A stretch of 64,000 nucleotides of DNA, taken from NCBI RefSeq assembly GCF_025567385.1, contig NZ_JAOQJU010000009.1:1-64000 (forward strand). The letters run 5' to 3'. Position numbers and translations under genes: made by a program. Position 1 is the first letter of the stretch; each line of letters starts with the position of its first letter. Of the stretch, positions 16,532 to 24,798 are shown piece after piece. The notes under the pieces were generated by a model. It was not told the DNA's origin and ran no database searches. It was given only the letters and a program-made list of their open reading frames with translations. Source of the stretch: Claveliimonas acetigenes (GTDB lineage Bacteria > Bacillota > Clostridia > Lachnospirales > Lachnospiraceae).

Positions 16532-17425
16532 TCATGTCTGTTGGGAAAGAGTCAGTTCCCGTATCATCTTGCGTGATAGACTGATGAAAGCTTTTGCGGC
16601 AATAGAAAGAGTCCGTTCTGATAAAATGCCAATCCCAAGCGTTCGTATTGTACATGGCGATACAGGGATTTTTCTGACATTATCATGCCCTTCCAGAAAC
16701 ATGCCAGGCAGCAGACTGACGCCGAGATTATTTGCTACCATAGGGACGATGGTATGGTCGTCACGGCATTGAAAACTGACAATTGGGGAAGCACCGGCTT
16801 GTTCCATGGCCTGGGTAACGTCATAATCGACACCGCTTTCGGATGCAATAAATGGATAATCCGAAAATGCTGATAATGGAAAAGTTTCTAGATACTCTTC
16901 CGGCAGTACCAGTTCTTTCGACGTAATCGCATACAGAGGGTCTCGCGCCAAGGAAATAAACTTGTAGTTTGGATGTTTCCGCCAGCTCAAAAAGCCGAAA
17001 TCAATTTGTCCTTCCGTAAGCCATTGTTCGATATCTTGCATTCCGCCCTCGCGGATGCGGATGGTAATGCTGGGATACATTTGCTGAAATTGCTGAATGA
17101 TAGGCGGAAGCCATTGCGAGGCTACGCTGCAGTAGGTGCCGATACAGATAGAACCACGCTGCAGCCCGAGGATAGAGTCTACAATCTCGTCCATCCGGTT
17201 ATAGTGAGAGATGACAAGCCGGATATAAGGCATCAGCATCTCTCCATCGCTGGTAAGTTCTACACCGCGTTTCGTCCGCTTGAGCATGGAGATTCCTAAT
17301 TCGGTTTCCAGCTTGCTGATAGCATGGCTGACGCCGGACTGTGTATATCCCATTCGTTCTGCGCTTGCTGTCAGATTCTTCGTATCTGCAATATCACACA
17401 GTAAAGCGAGTTTGCTAATATCCAA
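16532..17425 (-). CDS. LysR-family regulator divergent from the prd operon
   Basis: A 297-residue LysR-type regulator. The N-terminal winged helix reads KLALLCDIADTKNLTASAERMGYTQSGVSHAISKLE (residues 4-39), followed by the usual linker and a periplasmic-binding-like effector domain (QRGSICIGTYCSVASQWLPP and on). The start is a TTG at 17425 with GGAGG eight bases upstream. It is transcribed away from prdC across a 228-base intergenic region holding a LysR-type dyad, so it is the likely regulator of the prd genes. In Clostridioides difficile this role is played by the sigma54 activator PrdR, which is absent here. The effector is not known. Confidence 0.88.
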   Translation of the reverse strand: MDISKLALLCDIADTKNLTASAERMGYTQSGVSHAISKLETELGISMLKRTKRGVELTSDGEMLMPYIRLVISHYNRMDEIVDSILGLQRGSICIGTYCSVASQWLPPIIQQFQQMYPSITIRIREGGMQDIEQWLTEGQIDFGFLSWRKHPNYKFISLARDPLYAITSKELVLPEEYLETFPLSAFSDYPFIASESGVDYDVTQAMEQAGASPIVSFQCRDDHTIVPMVANNLGVSLLPGMFLEGHDNVRKIPVSPCTIRTLGIGILSERTLSIAAKAFISLSRKMIRELTLSQQT

Positions 17426-17591
17426 AATATATTCCTCCTTTCAAAAAAATCGAAAAAACAGCGTGTATATCCTGTTATGAAAGTTTTGCATGTTAAGGAT
17501 TAAACACTGTCAGTTTATTAATAACACATTTTCTAATATAATACAAGCAGATGGTAAAAATAAACAAAAGATAAGGCATATATATAATTTA

Positions 17592-17610
17592 TTATGTGCA
17601 CAATGCATAA
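17592..17610. promoter_or_regulatory. LysR-type dyad between lysR and prdC
   Basis: TTATG-N9-CATAA at 17592-17610 lies about 44 bases before the prdC GTG, with an AT-rich surround. It is of the T-N(9-11)-A type recognised by LysR proteins. I see no GG-N10-GC sigma54 promoter in the 228-base region. Assignment rests on symmetry and position. Confidence 0.4.
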
Positions 17611-17653
17611 ATAAAAGCTATTTATAAGAATGTCTTATAGAAAGGAGGAATAA

Positions 17654-18949
17654 GTGCTGGAATATGTTTTTCCGTTAAAACAGCACGTAGGAGTAGCGTG
17701 CGAGCCTGTTGTGACGACGGGTGAAGAAGTAAAGCGTGGACAACTGATTGCTGAAAAACCGGAAAATGCACTGGGCAGCCCGATATACTCCAGCATATGC
17801 GGGAAAGTCACTGCCGTGGGAGAGACGCAGATTACCATAGAGGAAGCGGGAACGGACTTTGGTAAGTACGAACCATTAAAAGGAACGACTCCCCGGGAAC
17901 TGATTGCAGAATCCGGTCTGGTTGGACTTGGCGGTGCAGGTTTTCCAACCTCTGTTAAATTGAATGTTCAATTTAAGGATGAAGGATATGTAATTGTAAA
18001 CGCAGCCGAGTGTGAACCCATTCTCTCGCACAATATTGCCAGAATTGAAAAAGAACCTGAAAAGCTGCTAAAGGGGCTTGAAATTGTGATGGAGCTTACC
18101 GGGGCAAAAAAGGGAATTGTAGCAATCAAGGAAATTCACAAAGAGGCTATTGAAAAAATTAAAAAAGTAAATAGCAATGCAGCTATTTCTGTATTTCCAC
18201 TGGAGAATATCTATCCAATGGGTGAGGAACGGGCGGTTCTGAGAGAAACACTGGGGATTCTTCTGGAGCCTGAACAGCTTCCTATGGCCGCAAATGCAGT
18301 GGTAATTAATGCAGAAACCATATATCGTCTGCGGGAAGCTGTGGAAGAGAAGAAGCCGCTCATCGATAAGGATATGACCGTTGCAGGCAAGTTGAAGGAA
18401 AATGCCTCCATCCATGTGCTTTTAGATGTACCGATTGGAACAAAAGTGTCGAAGGTTATCGAAGAGGCCGGAGGTTTGGGAGCCGAATATGGAGAGCTGA
18501 TTATGGGCGGGCCATTTACCGGAAAAAGAACAGAGCTGGATGCTCCGGTGGTAAAAACAACAGGCGGTATTATTGCGGCTGAAACTTTTATGCCAGGGCC
18601 TGAGAAAATCGGCCTTCTGGTCTGTGCCTGTGGAGCAGATAAGGAACGCCTCGAACAGCAGGCGGCAAGTATGGGGTCAGAGGTTGTAGGCGTAGAATAT
18701 TGTAAACAGGCGAAACAAGTAAAGACAGCACGTAAATGTGAAAATCCGGGCAGATGTCCGGGACAGGTGCAGAAAGTAATGGCGCTTAAGAAGGCAGGCG
18801 CCCAGGCAGTTTTGATTAGTAACTGTACAGACTGCAGCAACACGGTAATGTCCTGTGCTCCGCAGTTAAAACTGCCGGTATATCATTGTACGGACGGAGC
18901 AATGCGTTCCGTTAATTATAAAATGATAAGAAGATTTAGAAAAGAATAA
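17654..18949 (+). CDS. prdC: Proline reductase-associated electron-transfer protein PrdC (RnfC-like)
   Basis: A 431-residue RnfC-like protein thought to pass electrons to D-proline reductase and possibly to link it to the Rnf complex. The N-terminus has the RnfC-type barrel (LKQHVGVACEPVVTTGEEVKRGQLIA). It is followed by a Rossmann-like SLBB/NAD-type segment (GLVGLGGAGFPTSVKL, AAECEPILSHN) and a Cys-rich C-terminal part: LVCACGA, CENPGRCPG and NCTDCSNTVMSC. In some Clostridia PrdC is a selenoprotein; here all these positions are Cys codons and no in-frame TGA occurs. The GTG start at 17654 follows AAAGGAGG. First gene of the prd operon. Confidence 0.92.
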   Translation: MLEYVFPLKQHVGVACEPVVTTGEEVKRGQLIAEKPENALGSPIYSSICGKVTAVGETQITIEEAGTDFGKYEPLKGTTPRELIAESGLVGLGGAGFPTSVKLNVQFKDEGYVIVNAAECEPILSHNIARIEKEPEKLLKGLEIVMELTGAKKGIVAIKEIHKEAIEKIKKVNSNAAISVFPLENIYPMGEERAVLRETLGILLEPEQLPMAANAVVINAETIYRLREAVEEKKPLIDKDMTVAGKLKENASIHVLLDVPIGTKVSKVIEEAGGLGAEYGELIMGGPFTGKRTELDAPVVKTTGGIIAAETFMPGPEKIGLLVCACGADKERLEQQAASMGSEVVGVEYCKQAKQVKTARKCENPGRCPGQVQKVMALKKAGAQAVLISNCTDCSNTVMSCAPQLKLPVYHCTDGAMRSVNYKMIRRFRKE

Positions 18950-18962
18950 GGAGGAATCAAAA

Positions 18963-20744
18963 ATGTCAATTACACAAGAAACATTGCAGCAGCATTTAAA
19001 AGATCCGGCAATCTTTTGCTGCAGAAGAGAAAAAGGCCTTGTAATCAGTGCGGCAGACTTAGAGGATCCGAGCCTGTTTGACGATATGGTTGAAGCAGGG
19101 CTTTTGACACTGAGTGATGATGGCCTGCGCATTGAACAGGTTATCGGCAGTACTCTTCTTACAGATGTCGAGGCGCTCACACCTATTACAAGAGACGTAC
19201 TTGACAAAATAAACGAAGTAGAAGAGGAAACAGCGGCGGCTCCGGAAGAAGAGAAAGAAGCTCCGGCAGCACCGGTTGCAAAAAGTGCAGTAGGAGGTAA
19301 TGGAATGATTCATATTGAAATCGGAAAAGCAGAAAAATTTGAGGGATTAACACTGGATGTACCGGTATTTGCAGGAACAGCTCCGGCTCCGGCAGCTCCG
19401 GCTCCGGAACAGGCACCTAATGCAGGAGAAAAGACAGTAATCCGCAATCTTGTAAAGAAACACATCAAAATCAATGATGTAAAGCTTGGAAATGAGACAT
19501 CTATTAAGGATGGCATTATTACAATTAATAAGGATATTGTAAAAGATGCGGTAAAGGAAGATGCTCTGTGTAAGAGCCTTGAACTTGAAGTGATTCATCC
19601 TAATGAGAGGCATATCTATACAGAAACGATTATGGATGTATGCCCAATCGCTACAAAAGTAGAAGGAGAACTTGGGGAAGGCATTACGAAGGTTGTTGAC
19701 GGTGTTGTATTTATGCTGACGGGTGTAGATGAAGATGGCGTTCAGGTTCATGAATTTGGATCTTCTGAGGGATATCTTGATGAGAAGATGTTCTTTGGAC
19801 ATCCCGGCTGTGCTGATGAGAACGATATTATTATCCGCTGTCATGCTGTAATTGAGAGATTGTCCGGTATGACACGTCCGGGTCCATTTGCAGCTCACAA
19901 ATGCCAGGATTATATTGTTCAGGCAGTCCGCGAACAGTTGAAAGGATACGAGGGAGAAGTTGTTCGTGAAGAGATTTGTGAAGATGTGCGCCGTGTAGGA
20001 AATCCGCGTGTTGTATTAGTAAAAGAAATTATGGGACAGGGTGCTATGCATGATAATGTTATCTGCCCGACAGAGCCTTGTGGTATCCAGGGTGGACAGA
20101 AGAACGTAGACTGCGGTAATGTGCCGATTATTCTGACCCCGAATCAGGTAAGAGATGGTTCGATTCATGCATTGACCTGTATTGGGCCTGCTACTAAAGA
20201 GATGACCCGCCACTATATCCGTGAACCACTGGTAGAGGGACTTGCGGCAGATGAAGAGCTTGATCTTGTAGGAGTAATCTGCATTGGTTCTCCACAGGTT
20301 AATGATGAGAAGCTTTGGGTATCAGAAAGACTTGGTTCTCTTCTTGAGGCTATGGATCTGGATGGCTGTATCATCACAACAGAAGGATTTGGAAATAACC
20401 ATATTGATTTCATTCAGCATATCGGTCAGGCCGGCAAGAGAGATATTCCGGTTGTTGGCGTTTCATTCTGTGCATACCAGGGACAGCTTGTTGTTGGAAA
20501 TGAGTATGCTACGGCGATGGTTGAAGAGAACATGGATAAGGGCGGTTTTGAAAATGATATTGCAGGATGCTCCTGCGTAACACCGGAAGTAGCTGCACGT
20601 GCTATTCAGATGCTTAAGAATAGAATGGCGGGTGTTGAAATCAAACCGGCTGAAAAGAAATGGAATAATGATATCATTAATAACAATAATAAGATTTTAG
20701 GTCTCCCGGAGACAAAACTTGTAGAAAGCGGAACTTTACACTAA
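18963..20744 (+). CDS. prdA: D-proline reductase proprotein PrdA
   Basis: A 593-residue proenzyme of D-proline reductase, which reductively opens D-proline to 5-aminovalerate in the Stickland reaction. The precursor cleaves itself before a Cys to give a subunit with an N-terminal pyruvoyl group. The expected site is Thr405-Cys406 in DGSIHALTCIGPATKEM (Cys codon 20178-20180). The N-terminal part carries FCCRREKGLVISAADLEDP and an Ala/Pro/Glu linker (about 80-150). The C-terminal part has GFGNNHIDFIQHIGQAG and SFCAYQGQLVVGNEYATAM. It follows prdC by 13 bases with an AGGAGG site. Homology is full-length. Confidence 0.95.
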   Translation: MSITQETLQQHLKDPAIFCCRREKGLVISAADLEDPSLFDDMVEAGLLTLSDDGLRIEQVIGSTLLTDVEALTPITRDVLDKINEVEEETAAAPEEEKEAPAAPVAKSAVGGNGMIHIEIGKAEKFEGLTLDVPVFAGTAPAPAAPAPEQAPNAGEKTVIRNLVKKHIKINDVKLGNETSIKDGIITINKDIVKDAVKEDALCKSLELEVIHPNERHIYTETIMDVCPIATKVEGELGEGITKVVDGVVFMLTGVDEDGVQVHEFGSSEGYLDEKMFFGHPGCADENDIIIRCHAVIERLSGMTRPGPFAAHKCQDYIVQAVREQLKGYEGEVVREEICEDVRRVGNPRVVLVKEIMGQGAMHDNVICPTEPCGIQGGQKNVDCGNVPIILTPNQVRDGSIHALTCIGPATKEMTRHYIREPLVEGLAADEELDLVGVICIGSPQVNDEKLWVSERLGSLLEAMDLDGCIITTEGFGNNHIDFIQHIGQAGKRDIPVVGVSFCAYQGQLVVGNEYATAMVEENMDKGGFENDIAGCSCVTPEVAARAIQMLKNRMAGVEIKPAEKKWNNDIINNNNKILGLPETKLVESGTLH

Positions 20745-21190
20745 TGAAAATGGATTACGTGATTAACCCTGTAAAGATGGGCGGTCTGGTGAAAGAGGTA
20801 TCAGGGGAAAGGATAAAGGTTCATCTGCATGGAAGACTGGGAGTAATCAAGATTCCAAGAAGCCTGATTATCAGCGAGGTTCCAATTGAAGCCGGACATG
20901 AGATGGAGTTTTACTTCAGTTATATTCAGGTCGTGGAAAAACCCTACGATTATGATGCGTCAGATATGACGCCGGATCATGAACCGGAACCATGTTTGCT
21001 TGGGGGAAAAATTACAGAGGTAAATGATACTGCCATAGAAGTGGCAGTCATGAATAATCTTGGAAGTGTTGCCGTACCGCGCCGTTGGGTATTTACCCCG
21101 ATTGTGCTGGAAAAAGGACAGGATGTTGAGTTCTATTTTAGCTGCATGAAGGTGATTGGGAAGCGTGACATTCCGGCAGAAATGATTTAA
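20744..21190 (+). CDS. CBO2463/CBO2479-type prd-operon protein
   Basis: A 148-residue protein made of two similar halves: GGLVKEVSGERIKVHLHGRLGVIKIPR...GHEMEFYFSYIQVVEK and GGKITEVNDTAIEVAVMNNLGSVAVPRRWV...GQDVEFYFSCMKVIGK. It is therefore an internal duplication of a small beta-barrel-like unit. The same small gene lies between prdA and prdB in other Clostridia and is named after its Clostridium botulinum members. Its ATG overlaps the prdA stop by one base (TAATG), indicating coupling. Function is unknown; an assembly or structural role in the reductase is possible. Confidence 0.8.
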   Translation: MKMDYVINPVKMGGLVKEVSGERIKVHLHGRLGVIKIPRSLIISEVPIEAGHEMEFYFSYIQVVEKPYDYDASDMTPDHEPEPCLLGGKITEVNDTAIEVAVMNNLGSVAVPRRWVFTPIVLEKGQDVEFYFSCMKVIGKRDIPAEMI

Positions 21191-21202
21191 GGAGGAAAGA
21201 CC

Positions 21203-21928
21203 ATGAAATTAACAACTAAGGAAGGATTACAGTCCGAAATTTTTGTACCGGTTACACCAAAACCGGTGTTTACAGAATTAAAGAAGCCATTGAATGTGTG
21301 CAAGGTTGCATTTATTACAGCAGGTGGTATTCACAAAAAAGACCAGAAACCGTTTAATACATCTGGTGACTTCTCTTATCGTACCATTGAGTTTAACACA
21401 CCGTCCGAACAGTTAATGGTTACGCATGGTGGATTTGATAACTCAGATATTAATAAAGATGTAAATGCGATGTTCCCAATCGACCGTCTGCATGAACTTG
21501 TTGAAGAAGGGTTCATCGGCTCTCTTTCAGATGAGACTTATACCTTTATGGGCGGCGGCGGAAATGTTGAGAAATTTACAAATGAGACAGGACCGGAGAT
21601 TGCCCGCAAATTAAAAGCGCAGGGTGTTGATATTGTGCTTTGTACAGGCGGATGCGGAACCTGCCACCGTTCTGCTACTATTGTAACAAGGTGCTGTGAG
21701 GCAGAGGGAATGAGCTGTGTAGTTATCGCTGCGCTTCCTCCGATTGCAAGACAGCAGGGTGCGCCAAGAATTACAGCGCCGCATGTACCGATTGGCTCCA
21801 ATGCAGGTGAGCCGAATAATATTCCAATGCAGACAGCAATCATCAAAGAGTCTCTGGAGTGGGTTCGTGATTGCCCGAGCTTTAACCAGACAAAAGTGCT
21901 GCCATATGAATATCGTCATAATGTATAA
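21203..21928 (+). CDS. prdB: D-proline reductase subunit PrdB, Cys form
   Basis: A 241-residue subunit of D-proline reductase, the usual length of the family. The reactive centre of PrdB normally contains selenocysteine encoded by TGA. Here the corresponding motif is LCTGGCGTCHRSATIV, and codon 151 (21653-21655) is TGC, an ordinary Cys, with a second Cys at 154. Other conserved parts are TAGGIHKKDQKPFN, THGGFDNSDINKDVNAMFPIDRL and TFMGGGGNVEKF. The gene has a strong AAGGAGGAAAG site and follows the CBO2463-type gene by 12 bases. It could be a selenium-independent, probably slower enzyme. The homology itself is not in doubt. Confidence 0.93.
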   Translation: MKLTTKEGLQSEIFVPVTPKPVFTELKKPLNVCKVAFITAGGIHKKDQKPFNTSGDFSYRTIEFNTPSEQLMVTHGGFDNSDINKDVNAMFPIDRLHELVEEGFIGSLSDETYTFMGGGGNVEKFTNETGPEIARKLKAQGVDIVLCTGGCGTCHRSATIVTRCCEAEGMSCVVIAALPPIARQQGAPRITAPHVPIGSNAGEPNNIPMQTAIIKESLEWVRDCPSFNQTKVLPYEYRHNV

Positions 21929-21986
21929 AAATCTGGCTTGTGCGGATGGAATTTAGAATTACCAACTCTACCGGACATTGACCTAG

Positions 21987-22012
21987 GGAGACTGCCGGGG
22001 ATGGCAGTCTCC
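21987..22012 (+). other. Strong hairpin between prdB and prdE
   Basis: GGAGACTGCC pairs perfectly with GGCAGTCTCC around a GGGGAT loop. No T-run follows (CTTAAG next), so it is not a normal terminator. It lies in the 130-base gap after prdB and may mark an mRNA processing or stability boundary. Confidence 0.6.
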
Positions 22013-22058
22013 TTAAGTTATAGCCGGATTTATTCTGCGTTAAGAAAGGAGGAAGAAG

Positions 22059-22562
22059 ATGGGATTAGGACCAAGTATTAAAATGACTACCCTGCATCAT
22101 TATAGATGCCCGCTGACAGAAGCGCTTGCTAAGGAAAAGGACATTGAATTTACAGGGATTATTGTAGACGGAGTATCGGAAGTATGTGATGATAAGATTT
22201 ACACAGCGAAGCGCGTGGGAGATATGGCACAAATGCTGCGTGCCGATGCGGCAATTGTAGCAATTGATGCATGGGGAAATCATCATGTAGACTTCGTTAA
22301 TGTGATTGAACAATTGGGAATTCGGGGAATTCCGAGTGTCGGGCTTAGTTATATAGCAAGACAGGGGCGCCTGGTATGCACAAACCAGTATGTAGATTGT
22401 GTTATTGATTTCAACAAAAGTGAATCGGGGTATGAATCCTGTGTTGTAGGTGAAAATAATCTGACAGATTATGATGCTATGAAAGCTGTTGCACTTGTAA
22501 AAAATAAATTGCGGAAAGCAGGAAAGCCTGTATCTGAGACAGAACTGACAGGTGAAGAATAG
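22059..22562 (+). CDS. prdE: prd-cluster protein resembling the C-terminal part of PrdA (PrdE-like)
   Basis: A 167-residue protein that matches the pyruvoyl-subunit end of PrdA. AIDAWGNHHVDFVNVIEQLGIRGIPSVGLSYIARQGRLVCTNQYVD parallels PrdA's GFGNNHIDFIQHIGQAG...SFCAYQGQLVVGNEYA. It lacks the region around the self-cleaved Cys, so it cannot form a pyruvoyl group. In other Clostridia two PrdA-like small genes, prdD and prdE, follow prdB. I assign this one as prdE by size, but the two names could be swapped. Start ATG 22059 after AAAGGAGGAAG. Role unknown; maybe a structural or assembly partner. Confidence 0.75.
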   Translation: MGLGPSIKMTTLHHYRCPLTEALAKEKDIEFTGIIVDGVSEVCDDKIYTAKRVGDMAQMLRADAAIVAIDAWGNHHVDFVNVIEQLGIRGIPSVGLSYIARQGRLVCTNQYVDCVIDFNKSESGYESCVVGENNLTDYDAMKAVALVKNKLRKAGKPVSETELTGEE

Positions 22563-22577
22563 AAACTGCGAAGATTA

Positions 22578-23309
22578 GTGAGAAAAGATTTTGCGGTGAC
22601 ATCAGTAGAATTTGGGGACAGAACGGAAATTGACCGAGGAATCTTAAGAATTCGTAAAGGCATTGAAAAAGCTTTTCTTTCTCAGGAAAAACGCATCAAG
22701 GATATAAAAGTAAGCATTCTTCGTCCCGGTGAAAATGATTTCTTTGTCAATTCTAATTTGGATTATTCACCGATTGCATGTAAAGTACGCGGTGAACTGG
22801 GAGAAGGCGTAACGCATCTGCTTACCGGAGTTACCGTTATGCTTACCGGAGTAGAAGATGGAAGCGGCTTCCAGCCGTCTAATATTGGATCATCAGAAGG
22901 AATCTTCAAAAATCAGGTTGTATTAGACCGGGCGGGAACACCTGCGTCTGATGATTACATTCTGCATGTAGACATCCTTTTTGAAGAAGGAGAAGGAAGG
23001 ACGGCAGAAGGAATTATGGCGGCTCACCGCATAACGGATAGAATTGTGCAGGAAATTCGCAAAGAGTTGGCTGGTTTGGAGAATATGAAATATACAAGGG
23101 AAGAGTTCTATGATGTTGCCAGACCCGGAAGACGTAAAGTCATTCTTGTAAAGATTGTTTCTGGTCTGGGAAATATGTACGATACTGCAATGTTTCCATA
23201 TGAACCGGGAGGCTTCTTAGGCGCTCATAATATGATGGATTCTAAAAATATTCCCTATATGATTACTCCGAATCAGTGTCGGGATGGGGTCATACATTCG
23301 CTGTTATAG
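22578..23309 (+). CDS. prdD: prd-cluster protein resembling the N-terminal part of PrdA (PrdD-like)
   Basis: A 243-residue protein matching the large-subunit section of PrdA. YSPIACKVRGELGEGVTHLLTGVTVMLTGVEDG parallels PrdA's CPIATKVEGELGEGITKVVDGVVFMLTGVDEDG. It ends at TPNQCRDGVIHSLL, exactly where PrdA reads TPNQVRDGSIHALT just before the cleaved Cys. It is thus a natural stand-alone copy of the part upstream of the cleavage point. Start GTG 22578, with a weak ribosome site inside the end of the preceding gene, so it is probably coupled. Last gene of the operon, followed by a terminator. Confidence 0.78.
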   Translation: MRKDFAVTSVEFGDRTEIDRGILRIRKGIEKAFLSQEKRIKDIKVSILRPGENDFFVNSNLDYSPIACKVRGELGEGVTHLLTGVTVMLTGVEDGSGFQPSNIGSSEGIFKNQVVLDRAGTPASDDYILHVDILFEEGEGRTAEGIMAAHRITDRIVQEIRKELAGLENMKYTREEFYDVARPGRRKVILVKIVSGLGNMYDTAMFPYEPGGFLGAHNMMDSKNIPYMITPNQCRDGVIHSLL

Positions 23310-23334
23310 AATTCTTCCTGCATGAGAAAGAAGG

Positions 23335-23362
23335 AAAGATTGCGCATTTGCGCAATCTTTTT
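23335..23362 (+). terminator. Terminator of the prd operon
   Basis: AAAGATTGCGC pairs with GCGCAATCTTT around a 4-base loop, followed by a short T-run. A strong, nearly perfect Rho-independent terminator 25 bases after prdD. Confidence 0.88.
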
Positions 23363-23371
23363 GCATAGAAA

Positions 23372-23575
23372 TTATGAATATTGTCCGTTATCCGTTTTGT
23401 TGGAAATTTTATTCCGTTTCCCGGGCAAATCAATCTCAGGAATGTTGGCGTCATCGTAGATATCTGTAACAGGTTTTTTGGGTGAAGGAAGAGAGGAATC
23501 CTGGTAAACGAAAGATTCCCGGTTCCCTTCATAGGCATCCTTTGTCTTAGTATAATCGGTTGTTTTGTTTTTCAT
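23372..23575 (-). CDS. Small hydrophilic hypothetical protein
   Basis: A 67-residue, highly charged protein (KNKTTDYTKTKDAYEGNRESFVYQDSSLPSPKKPVTDIYDD...). The start at 23575 has AGAAGGAG upstream on the minus strand. It has low hydrophobicity and is probably partly disordered. Similar short proteins occur in Clostridia, but I cannot assign a function. It is convergent with the prd operon, so the terminator at 23335 may serve both. Confidence 0.6.
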   Translation of the reverse strand: MKNKTTDYTKTKDAYEGNRESFVYQDSSLPSPKKPVTDIYDDANIPEIDLPGKRNKISNKTDNGQYS

Positions 23576-23638
23576 GTAGATCAACTCCTTCTGGCTTAGG
23601 ATGTGCGGGTTTTTAGTAAAATATGCATTTCATAAGTC

Positions 23639-23667
23639 TTTACACTATTCAAAGAAATCATTATAAT
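23639..23667 (+). promoter_or_regulatory. Sigma-A promoter of the acylphosphatase gene
   Basis: TTTACA (23639-23644), 17-base spacer, TATAAT (23662-23667). The sequence closely matches the promoter at 29291 even inside the spacer (ACT.TTC...GAAATCA.TATAAT). Confidence 0.75.
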
Positions 23668-23705
23668 ATAAGTGATACTATCCTATGGGGAAGGATGAAC
23701 GAAAA

Positions 23706-24014
23706 ATGAGTTTTGATGGGATAAGAAGAATGGAAGAAGGAAAACCAGAGATTGTCAGAAAACAATATACATTTACCGGGCGGGTGCAGGGTGTGGGTTT
23801 CAGGTACAGCGCGCAGTATCTTGCACAGGGACTTGGCGTAACCGGATGGGTGAAAAATGAATGGAATGGAACGGTGATTATGGAAGCCCAGGGGGAGAAG
23901 GAGCAGTTGGACCGGCTGGTTCAGCTGCTCAGGAAAAGGAGCTTTATCCGCATTGACTATGTGGCGGAGCTTACAGTTCCTGTACAGTCAGAACTGGGAT
24001 TTCACGTACGTTAA
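23706..24014 (+). CDS. acyP: Acylphosphatase
   Basis: A 102-residue protein; the acylphosphatase domain starts at about residue 20. It hydrolyses carboxyl-phosphate bonds. The substrate-binding loop is GRVQGVGFRYSA with the catalytic Arg, and the catalytic Asn is in GWVKNEWNGTV. It ends in LGFHVR. Start ATG 23706 was chosen because GGGGAAGGA lies before it, whereas the upstream ATG at 23685 has no ribosome site and sits close to the -10 element. Single-gene unit with its own promoter, convergent with the TetR gene. Confidence 0.88.
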   Translation: MSFDGIRRMEEGKPEIVRKQYTFTGRVQGVGFRYSAQYLAQGLGVTGWVKNEWNGTVIMEAQGEKEQLDRLVQLLRKRSFIRIDYVAELTVPVQSELGFHVR

Positions 24015-24033
24015 TATAGTGGGGATGATGGTA

Positions 24034-24603
24034 CTATTGTTGCTGCATCACACTTGTAATGGATGATTTTAACAGTTTTGTCAGGTATTCCGCAGTTTTT
24101 TGACGATCTTGCGTGTCGTGGTTCTTCACCCAGTCCATAAAAATTCCCGCAATGGCTTCCGTATAGAATTTAGTCATAAAGGTGCGGAAATCTTCAGAGA
24201 GAGTACAATGGCTTCTCTTTTCAGTCTGGCTGATAATAGAGGATGTGATACCATAAAAATCTGTATAAAAGAAGCGTTTCATTTCTTCATGTCCAATGGA
24301 GTCATAGGCGCAGCTGATAATGTGATCGTTTTCTTCTACGTAATCCATGACGAAGGTTATGGCTTCTTCATAATCTATCAGCAAATCGAAGTGTTTTATT
24401 ACATTGATAGCCTCTTCTTCGAACATCCATTTTAATAAATCATAAATATCTTCAAAATGATAGTAAAAGGTTTTACGGTTTATATTACAGTCAGTGACAA
24501 GTTCACTGACTGTAATTTTTGAAAAAGGCTTTTTTTTCATAAATTTTTTCAGTGATTCTGCGAGAGCTTTTTTGGTGTTCTGTGATATTTCTGTTTGTCT
24601 CAT
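24034..24603 (-). CDS. TetR/AcrR-family regulator
   Basis: A 189-residue regulator with an N-terminal HTH (KKALAESLKKFMKKKPFSKITVSELVTDCNINRKTFYYHFEDIYDLLKWMF) typical of the TetR subgroup with FYYHF. The C-terminal ligand domain is all-alpha. Start ATG 24603 follows CCGGAGG on the minus strand. It is divergent from the MMPL exporter operon (start 24799), so it probably represses it. The shared upstream region has TGTCCGG/CCGGAC-type sequences (about 24650-24700) that could be its operator: CCGGACA...TGTCCGG flanks a 24-base centre. Confidence 0.85.
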   Translation of the reverse strand: MRQTEISQNTKKALAESLKKFMKKKPFSKITVSELVTDCNINRKTFYYHFEDIYDLLKWMFEEEAINVIKHFDLLIDYEEAITFVMDYVEENDHIISCAYDSIGHEEMKRFFYTDFYGITSSIISQTEKRSHCTLSEDFRTFMTKFYTEAIAGIFMDWVKNHDTQDRQKTAEYLTKLLKSSITSVMQQQ

Positions 24604-24798
24604 TTTTAAACCTCCGGTGAAGACCATTATAAACAAGAATGTCTGGTAAGTGCAAGATAAAAACCGGACATTTGTCCCAACAAATTTGTTGTTTTGTCCG
24701 GTTTTACGCAAAAATATAGTATTTGACCGTTTTATGGAACTGCAGACAAGGAATATAGTGTGTATGAAAATATTAGAAAACCAGGAGGGATGTATCAA

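Noticed and set aside
16624..17299. Plus-strand frames opposite the LysR gene
   Set aside because: They are antisense shadows of a clear LysR protein with full-length domain structure.
21987..22012. Hairpin as a bacterial SECIS element
   Set aside because: A bacterial SECIS lies directly after the Sec TGA inside the gene. This hairpin is beyond the prdB stop and prdB has no TGA at codon 151.
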